Shown: positions 7,180 to 13,756 of the stretch, in pieces
Layout of the letters: each line of letters opens with the position of its first letter
Numbering within the stretch: the stretch's first letter is position 1
Assembly (NCBI GenBank): GCA_003538495.1
Contig: DPSD01000648.1
Location: forward strand, 1-13,756
Source of the DNA: Accumulibacter sp.
GTDB taxonomy: Bacteria; Pseudomonadota; Gammaproteobacteria; Burkholderiales; Rhodocyclaceae
DNA: 13,756 nucleotides
Reading direction: 5' to 3'
The notes under the pieces: model-generated
Told to the model about the DNA's origin: nothing
Database searches by the model: none
The model's input: only the letters and a program-made list of their open reading frames with translations
Position numbers and translations under genes: made by a program

Positions 7180-7237
7180 CGGGTCGGTGACGCCGGGTGA
7201 ACGTTTGCTGGAGAACGCTACTCACCCTTCCGACCCG
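7180..7237. other. Candidate structured element (nested stem-loop)
   Basis: The outer stem is CGGGTCGG (7180-7187) with CCGACCCG (7230-7237), 8 bp. The middle stem is GGGTGA (7195-7200) with TCACCC (7222-7227), 6 bp. The inner stem is CGTT (7202-7205) with AACG (7214-7217). Three co-axial perfect stems in 58 nt are more than expected for random intergenic DNA, though high GC makes chance pairing easier. The strand of any transcript is unknown, and no known RNA family was recognised. Confidence 0.3.
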
Positions 7238-7380
7238 TTGCTGTCCGTCGGCCAGCCACCTGCTGACCGCCAGGTAACAAGGGCCAGAAGCCGTTCCCCG
7301 ACGACTACTCACTGACACGTTCTCGGCCGACGCGATCGCCCACAACCAAATCCAAGGGACAATTCCTCACACTGGAAACG

Positions 7381-7398
7381 GTTCCCTGTGTGGGGAAC
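7381..7398 (-). terminator. Possible transcription stop hairpin after katG
   Basis: GTTCCC (7381-7386) pairs with GGGAAC (7393-7398) around a 6-nt loop, 18 bp past the katG stop. An alternative stem uses CACAC (7368-7372) with GTGTG (7388-7392) and GGAA with TTCC inside it, so the two folds exclude each other. A T-run is absent, so the terminator call is weak. Confidence 0.3.
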
Positions 7399-7416
7399 GT
7401 GCTGCCGCTGACGAAA

Positions 7417-9671
<2,255 letters not shown>

Positions 9672-9672
<1 letters not shown>

Positions 9673-9708
9673 TTGATTAAGACAATCTTTTTGATAGCAT
9701 GCAGCTAT
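9672..9708 (-). promoter_or_regulatory. OxyR-type operator upstream of katG
   Basis: Read on the minus strand the site is ATAG-N7-CTAT-N7-ATTG-N7-CAAT. Spacing is exactly that of the established OxyR tetramer motif (four tetranucleotides with three 7-bp gaps). The first pair matches ATAG/CTAT perfectly and the second pair differs by one base per element. It also has dyad symmetry between elements and sits right at the -35 box of katG, a classical OxyR target. The oxyR gene itself is not in the window. Binding is inferred from the motif. Confidence 0.8.
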
Positions 9709-9840
9709 CCTCCTGGATTGTCCGCTGGGCTGGATCTTGGAACGTCTTGCGTAGCATCCAGGCGCTGCCTTCCTGGACATCGATCGGCTGGGTCAATACG
9801 TCTGGACGCAGTCCGATTCCTTTGACGGCGCAAACCTGAT

Positions 9841-10357
9841 CTTTGACGGTGCTTCCCAGCTTCAAGTGGCCTAGCAAGAGCTGCACGGCACGCAGGATTT
9901 CGTCCGTTTGTAGATCGGTTTCGCCTTGGTCCGCCACATGGTAGGTGTGCCATCGACGGTCGAATCGAGGCCTATGGCGGCAACCCATTGATGCACGATG
10001 CGGGCATGCTGCCGATTGGAGAGATGAGGTGACGTGGAGAGCCGGTTCGGAAACAGGTATTGCTCCGGATTCAATTTCGGCCTCTCGATTCATGCGGTGA
10101 CGGCGACCCTCGTCGGTTCGGTCAGCTCGAACTGGACCGGCCTTTGGGTTTCTTGCTGCACGACCATCGCGCGTGCCAAAACTTGACCGCCATGCGCAAT
10201 ATCCCGAACCCGCAAGTTCACCAGATCGCAACCACGCCGCTTGCTGTTGATCGCGAGGCTGAATTCGGATCGCCCGGATGTTCTTCTGCCTGAGTGGTGG
10301 CTTCGGCCCGATCAGCTTGCCCGTGTTCCAGGGTTGGCGAGTGTATGAGGATTCCAT
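9841..10357 (-). pseudogene. Decayed tyrosine recombinase (phage-type integrase)
   Basis: The remnant starts at ATG 10355-10357 (GGAG 7 nt upstream) with WNTGKLIGPKPPLRQKNIRAIRIQ-type residues, the N-terminus of a common short proteobacterial integrase. Near 10258-10262 the frame jumps and about 15-20 residues appear missing. It continues with SKRRGCDLVNLRVRDIAHGG and VQFELTEPTRVAVTA, hits an in-frame TGA (10090-10092), then runs on through NPEQYLFPNRL and RIVHQWVAAIGLDS. A one-base loss near 9896-9900 shifts it back to the first frame for LRAVQLLLGHLKL. The conserved HTMRR box reads PTMWR and the catalytic Tyr segment is replaced after STVK, so the active site is lost. The tail 9677-9840 stays open but I do not recognise it. 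The expected sequence is recalled from the family, not aligned. Confidence 0.8.
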
Positions 10358-10662
10358 TTCAGACTCCTTTGTAGTCGACGAAGTATGATTGTTCTCCTGC
10401 CCGACCAACGGCGGCTTTCGGTGCGACGGCGGGATGCGTACAATCGGCCACAAGCAGGCATAGGAACGTCAGCGGAAGCTGGGTCGCGGTCACGTTTGGC
10501 TGACGAATTCGGAGCCGAATTCGATGCAAACTACTCTGGTCGCGGTCGCCTGGCCGGTGAGCTGTGCTTGCAATGACATGGCTATTGATATCCGGCGCCG
10601 CGCCGGCCGCGTTACGGTAGCGTGATTGCCGAATCGACTATTTTCCCGAGGCCAACCGTAGC
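10358..10662. other. Intergenic region upstream of the IMPDH/GMPR-like gene
   Basis: No credible gene is visible; a 63-codon plus-strand frame at 10385-10576 lacks a ribosome site and protein-like composition. The stretch contains a perfect 9-bp-arm dyad at 10504-10523 and a 6-bp GC hairpin, CCGGCG/CGCCGG (10592-10606), about 57 bp before the next start codon. It separates two divergently oriented units. No confident promoter could be placed. Confidence 0.5.
10504..10523. promoter_or_regulatory. Perfect palindromic dyad CGAATTCGG-AG-CCGAATTCG
   Basis: Two 9-bp arms are exact reverse complements with a 2-bp centre, about 140 bp upstream of the IMPDH/GMPR-like gene and 146 bp upstream of the recombinase remnant. 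It has the size of an operator for a dimeric repressor, but could also be a relic of the mobile element. No regulator was recognised. Confidence 0.35.
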
Positions 10663-12189
10663 ATGACCCGAGACTCAGACATGGCAGCGAGCAGGTGGCG
10701 GAACGTGGACGGCGCCTTCGCCGCGGCGCCGGACGAGGCGGCTTTCTGGACCGGCAGGACCTTTGACGATTTCCTGTTCCGGCCGCAGAAGACGGATTCG
10801 CAGACCCGCCGCAATATCAGCGTGAGCTCGCTGCTGACGGCGGCAGTGGTTTTGGATCTGCCGATCGTTTCTTCGAACATGGACAGCGTGACCGGCGCCG
10901 GCATGGCGCGGGCCATGGCCATGCACGGCGGCATTGGCGTCGTGCACCGTGGCATGAGTATTTCGCGCCAGGCATCCGAAGTCGGCGTGGTCAAGCGCAG
11001 CCAGAGCGCTGTGATCGTCGGTCCGCTGTGCCTGCCGGCGGGTACCCCTATCCGCCAAGCCAGGCGTTTCGCGCGCCAGAACGGCATCACCGGCATCCTG
11101 ATCGAGACGGCCAGCGGCTCGAACGTGCTGGCCGGCTTGCTCTCGAACCGCGACACGCCAGTGCACGGTGCTGACGAAGATCGACCGGTCGACGATTTCA
11201 TGACGCCGCTGTCCCGCCTGGTGACCGGCGCGCCGGACATCTCCACTGACGAGGCCGAACGGCTGATGTTCGAACACCGCATCGAGCGTCTGCCGCTGAT
11301 CGATGGCGCGAATCGCATCCATGGACTCATCACGCGCCGCGATATCAATCTCAAGCGCGAACAGCCCGGCGCCAGCAAGGACAGCGCCGGCCACCTGCGC
11401 TGCGCCGCGGCGGTCGGCGCGCGCGGCGATTACCTGGAGCGGGCCGCCGCGCTGCTGGAGGCTGGCGCCGATCTGCTGTTCGTCGACATCGCGCACGGCC
11501 ACTCGGCAATCATGGAGCAGGCGGTCGCCGGGCTGCGGGGCAAGTTTGGCAGCGTGCCGCTGGTGTGCGGCAACGTCGCGACCGGCGCCGGCGCGCGCTT
11601 CATGCGCGACATCGGCGCCGATGCCGTCAAGGTCGGGGTCGGGCCGGGGCGCGGCTGCCGCACGCGGCTGGAAACGGCGGCCGGCGTGCCGCAGCTGCAG
11701 GCCATCCGCGAGGCCTACCTCGCCGTCGGTGGCAGCGTGCCGATCATGGCCGACGGCGGCGTAAAAACCGACAAGGACATCTTTCTCGCCCTGATCTGCG
11801 GGGCGTCGACGGTGATGCTCGGCAGCGCGTTGTCCGGCACCGACGAGGCGCCGGGCCGCGTGATAGAGGACCCGGCGACCCACATGAAGAAAAAGATTTA
11901 CCGCGGCATGACCTCGCCCGAGGCCGTGCTGGAAACGCTGTACGACAGCGGCAGCAGCGAAGAGCTCGACGCGGCGCTCGAAACCCCGCCCGAAGGCCAG
12001 GAAATCCAGGTGCCTTACCGCGGCAGCGTCAGCAGCGTCCTGGAGCGTATCCGCGGCCATCTGCAGTCATCGGTGAGCTACGGTGGCGAGATCACGCTGG
12101 CGGCGGTGCGGGAGAAAGTGCTGCCTGATCCGAGCGCGTTCCTGGTGCCGCTGAGCGCGGCCGCGCGCATCGAATCCTACGAGCGCTGA
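10663..12189 (+). CDS. IMP dehydrogenase/GMP reductase family protein with CBS domains (GuaB-like, possibly GMP reductase)
   Basis: A 508-residue TIM-barrel purine enzyme. Conserved blocks are SSNMDSVTG (71-79), VDIAHGHS (274-281), [10 protein letters not shown] (302-311), the catalytic-Cys loop with C332 and T334, DGGVKTDKD (364-372), SGTDEAPG (391-398) and YRGMTSP (413-419). Two CBS-like segments interrupt the barrel at about 115-232. The Cys loop reads GPGRGCRTR, whereas classical IMPDH has GPGSICTTR. The Arg-Tyr dyad of the IMPDH flap (RYF) is not visible after YRGM; the segment reads [14 protein letters not shown]+2 Thr and the acidic pair that GMP reductases use are kept, and the C-terminus ([20 protein letters not shown]) resembles both. 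It may therefore be a CBS-containing GMP reductase (GuaB1-like) and not the housekeeping guaB. The start is uncertain: ATG 10663 has GAGG 11 nt upstream, and ATG 10681 is the alternative. Confidence 0.85.
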   Translation: MTRDSDMAASRWRNVDGAFAAAPDEAAFWTGRTFDDFLFRPQKTDSQTRRNISVSSLLTAAVVLDLPIVSSNMDSVTGAGMARAMAMHGGIGVVHRGMSISRQASEVGVVKRSQSAVIVGPLCLPAGTPIRQARRFARQNGITGILIETASGSNVLAGLLSNRDTPVHGADEDRPVDDFMTPLSRLVTGAPDISTDEAERLMFEHRIERLPLIDGANRIHGLITRRDINLKREQPGASKDSAGHLRCAAAVGARGDYLERAAALLEAGADLLFVDIAHGHSAIMEQAVAGLRGKFGSVPLVCGNVATGAGARFMRDIGADAVKVGVGPGRGCRTRLETAAGVPQLQAIREAYLAVGGSVPIMADGGVKTDKDIFLALICGASTVMLGSALSGTDEAPGRVIEDPATHMKKKIYRGMTSPEAVLETLYDSGSSEELDAALETPPEGQEIQVPYRGSVSSVLERIRGHLQSSVSYGGEITLAAVREKVLPDPSAFLVPLSAAARIESYER

Positions 12190-12537
12190 GAGCCCGCGCG
12201 TGCTCCGATTTGAACGCCCGGCGGCCGGCGTCGTCGGGGCGAGCGCACGGCACGCTTTCACTACAGGTCGCCTTTCGGGCCAAGGCCCGTCGTTGGGCTC
12301 GCCATGAGCAAACGATGGTTCGGGCTGACCAATATCTGACGCCCGTTGGTAAAGCAGAGAGGACGTCGACAACCGCCATCGGTGATGAGAATCGTCCGGC
12401 GTCCGTCACTCTCCGTGCCGAACCAATACAGCCCGTCGACAAATGGTGGCCGAAGCGGGTTCGTCTTGTGCTGCTGGCGAAACCCAGAGCACACGACGAA
12501 GGAGGAAAAGCCTTGCCCCGCGGGTGCGACGCCGTCC
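12190..12537. other. 348-bp intergenic stretch, possible gene relic or repeat
   Basis: No gene can be called. On the minus strand a frame ending at 12261 reads GLYWFG, TILITDGG, then ILVSPNHRLLM before a stop; VSPxHRxL-like strings occur at the end of some Hint-type domains. There is no usable start codon near it and the frame runs into the YjdF-type gene, so it would be only a fragment. A tight stem, CGGGCC/GGCCCG, lies near 12277-12290. A 12-base string CCGCGCGTGCTC near 12196 also occurs in the hairpin at 6972. Confidence 0.3.
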
Positions 12538-13281
12538 TCACGGGTCGTTCCCTGTTTCGACGCGTTGCCGCTGCTCGCCAGACGCCAGCTTGCCCACGGT
12601 TTCGGCGCTGCGAGGTCTGCGGCCAGTGCCGGCTGACACATCGGGAGCCGCTTCACGAAGTGCTGCACTCGTCAAGCGCCTGATTTGCCGATCCTGTTCG
12701 CCCGACAGCAACAACAACGCGCAGACTGCGCCGATGAGAGCAAAGAACATATCGGACTGCGTGTCCCAGGGATCACCCTGCGTCCCGAGAAACTCGTCTG
12801 CGCCTTGGCCCATCAGGAGCGCGGCGCCCCACTCGAGGAACTCATAGCACGCGCTGATCGCGAGCACGATACAGATAACGTTGAAGGCGAGCATCTTGCG
12901 GCCCAGCACGTAAGCACCCCGAACGAGTATCTCTCGCGCCACCAGCGCCGGCACAAAGCCTTGGAAGAAATGTCCGATCTTGTCGTACGGATTGCGCGCG
13001 AGATCGAGGTAGTCCGCAATCTGGAAACCGAGCGGGACGCGGGCATAGGTGTAGGCGCCGCCAAGCATGAGTACCAACGCGTGCAGAAAGATGCAGACGT
13101 AGAGCAGCGTGGTAAGCGGAAGCCGCCTGTACGTACTCACGAGCACAGGTACTGCAATGAAGATGGGAAACACCTCCATCACCCATGTCGCCCGGTCATA
13201 AGGCCTGACGCCAGAAAGTACGAGGAGCGCAAGTAGCAGGACCAGGGCGAGAACGAGAAAGGTCGAACGGTGCGCGCACAT
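12538..13281 (-). CDS. YjdF family (DUF2238) inner-membrane protein
   Basis: 247 residues, start ATG 13279-13281 with only a weak upstream GGGTTGAG. Six hydrophobic segments are visible at about 7-25, 33-50, 54-78, 104-122, 129-145 and 177-193. Family signatures are YTYARVPLG (78-86 region), RNPYDKIGHFFQGF (96-109), CYEFLEWGAAL (145-155) and FLGTQGDPWDTQSDM (164-178). These conserved His/Glu/Asp residues in or near the membrane suggest a catalytic or ligand site, but the function is not established. E. coli YjdF is about 209 aa; here a polar, Arg-rich tail of about 50 residues (196-247) follows the last helix and is not part of the family core. It may form a unit with the small ORF 20 bp upstream. 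Confidence 0.87.
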   Translation of the reverse strand: MCAHRSTFLVLALVLLLALLVLSGVRPYDRATWVMEVFPIFIAVPVLVSTYRRLPLTTLLYVCIFLHALVLMLGGAYTYARVPLGFQIADYLDLARNPYDKIGHFFQGFVPALVAREILVRGAYVLGRKMLAFNVICIVLAISACYEFLEWGAALLMGQGADEFLGTQGDPWDTQSDMFFALIGAVCALLLLSGEQDRQIRRLTSAALREAAPDVSAGTGRRPRSAETVGKLASGEQRQRVETGNDP

Positions 13282-13301
13282 GTGCAGCTCAACCCGACGA
13301 A

Positions 13302-13655
13302 TCAGTGTTTGCTCGTAGCGCTGCCGGGCATCGCCGTCAGGCGAGGGGCCGGCAGTGGTGGATCAGGGGCGGCTGCGCCAGCAACTCGCTGGCCAGCCTG
13401 ACCGCACGGCTCGGGCCGAAAAGCTCGCACCAGACTGTGCGCCCTGTCGAAACGATGCTCGATGATTTCGCTTTCGAGTAGACCCTTGTCGTGGTAGCGC
13501 TTTTGCGGACGCCTCTCGAATTTCCCTTTGCCGTGCAGCAGCAAGCCGCCGATGCAAGCTAGAGCGCCCGCGTGGTGTCCCAGGGAAAGGCGACGGTCGC
13601 CAGATGGCCTGCGATCGTCTGGCAGTCTGGGATCTGGTTCCTGCATCGGGGTCAT
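13302..13655 (-). CDS. Possible small protein of unknown function upstream of the YjdF-type gene
   Basis: 117 codons, ATG 13653-13655, with GAGAGGGAG just upstream and a perfect TATAAT box about 34 bp upstream, so both transcription and translation signals are present. The product is basic, with a short hydrophobic stretch (ALACIGGLLL, about 32-41), a charged centre (KFERRPQKRYHDKGLLESEIIEHRFDR read in parts) and a Pro/Ala-rich end. I recognise no family. Codon use is less biased than in neighbouring metabolic genes, so it may be a spurious frame in a real leader. It ends 20 bp before the YjdF-type start. Confidence 0.35.
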   Translation of the reverse strand: MTPMQEPDPRLPDDRRPSGDRRLSLGHHAGALACIGGLLLHGKGKFERRPQKRYHDKGLLESEIIEHRFDRAHSLVRAFRPEPCGQAGQRVAGAAAPDPPLPAPRLTAMPGSATSKH

Positions 13656-13688
13656 GCGCTCCCTCTCGCGGTATCAACTACGCGCATC

Positions 13689-13694
13689 ATTATA
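13689..13694 (-). promoter_or_regulatory. TATAAT -10 box for the small ORF / YjdF-type unit
   Basis: A perfect TATAAT on the minus strand with a start expected near 13682, 27 nt before the small ORF. The best -35 at 18 bp (GCTACA) matches only the ACA half, so an activator or another spacing may be needed. Confidence 0.35.
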
Positions 13695-13756
13695 GGCGGC
13701 GCCCGGCAGACGCTGTAGCGCCAGCCCTGTCCAACGTGGTATGAGCCTGAACGAGG

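Larger units (their letters stand above)
6751..7416. other. 666-bp gene-free stretch with several hairpins
   Basis: No open frame here has protein-like composition or a family motif. What can be seen: an imperfect dyad at 6796-6837 built from two CCATGG and two GTCGAC sites upstream of DUF2721; a perfect 9-bp stem with 8-nt loop at 6971-6996, just after a TATACT box (6956-6961); two 9-bp direct repeats (CGACCGGGT at 7157 and 7176); nested stems at 7180-7237; a small stem ACCTG/CAGGT at 7258-7275; and a hairpin pair after katG at 7368-7398. It may contain decayed sequence, a small RNA or untranslated regions; none is proven. Confidence 0.5.

Noticed and set aside
10385..10576. 63-codon plus-strand ORF
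   Set aside because: No RBS, Arg-rich random-looking composition, and it contains the palindrome 10504-10523.
10675..12060. Long minus-strand open frame (461 codons) opposite the IMPDH/GMPR-like gene
   Set aside because: Rich in His/Arg/Ala/Asp as expected for an antisense shadow; the plus strand has clear motifs.
12210..12683. 157-codon plus-strand ORF overlapping the YjdF gene end
   Set aside because: Lies antisense to the YjdF-type coding sequence, has no RBS and no recognisable motif.
13741..13756. ATG at the right edge (MSLNE...)
   Set aside because: No Shine-Dalgarno sequence and only five codons are visible, so a gene start cannot be supported.

Overview
The window looks like chromosomal DNA of a GC-rich betaproteobacterium. 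A Rhodocyclales or 'Candidatus Accumulibacter'-like source would fit, but that is inference from gene content and codon use; no marker gene is present. It reads as ordinary metabolic genes with one decayed mobile-element remnant and several short regulatory signals.

Layout: (1) 1-86, the last codons of a gene resembling the C-terminus of BKACE/DUF849 beta-keto acid cleavage enzymes. (2) 311-3429 (+), a complete polar amino-acid ABC importer of the HisJ-HisQ-HisM-HisP (LAO/histidine) type. (3) 3581-4003 (-), an Lrp/AsnC-family regulator, divergent from ornithine cyclodeaminase (4138-5244, +) and arginase (5273-6196, +). Two operator-like dyads lie between the regulator and ocd. (4) 6325-6750 (-), a small DUF2721 membrane protein. 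(5) 6751-7416, a gene-free stretch with several hairpins. (6) 7417-9597 (-), catalase-peroxidase KatG, with a near-canonical tetrapartite OxyR-type operator at 9672-9708 abutting a candidate -35 box. (7) 9841-10357 (-), a tyrosine-recombinase pseudogene with a deletion, a stop codon, a frameshift and lost catalytic residues. (8) 10663-12189 (+), an IMP dehydrogenase/GMP reductase family enzyme with CBS domains and divergent catalytic-loop motifs. (9) 12190-12537, no confident gene. (10) 12538-13281 (-), a YjdF/DUF2238 membrane protein, preceded by a possible small gene (13302-13655, -) with a perfect TATAAT box.

How the genes fit together: regions 2 and 3 form an arginine/ornithine acquisition and catabolism block. 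The importer brings in basic amino acids, arginase converts arginine to ornithine and urea, and ornithine cyclodeaminase converts ornithine to proline and ammonia. The Lrp-type regulator is the obvious local controller. KatG is a peroxide-defence gene with a predicted OxyR-controlled promoter. The recombinase remnant marks an old insertion directly upstream of katG; the frame of its ORF now runs into the katG operator. I found no rRNA, tRNA, CRISPR array or intact insertion sequence, and no clearly novel multi-gene system. The most useful observations are the OxyR-type box, the lrp-ocd operators, the atypical IMPDH/GMPR enzyme and the structured gap 6971-7237.
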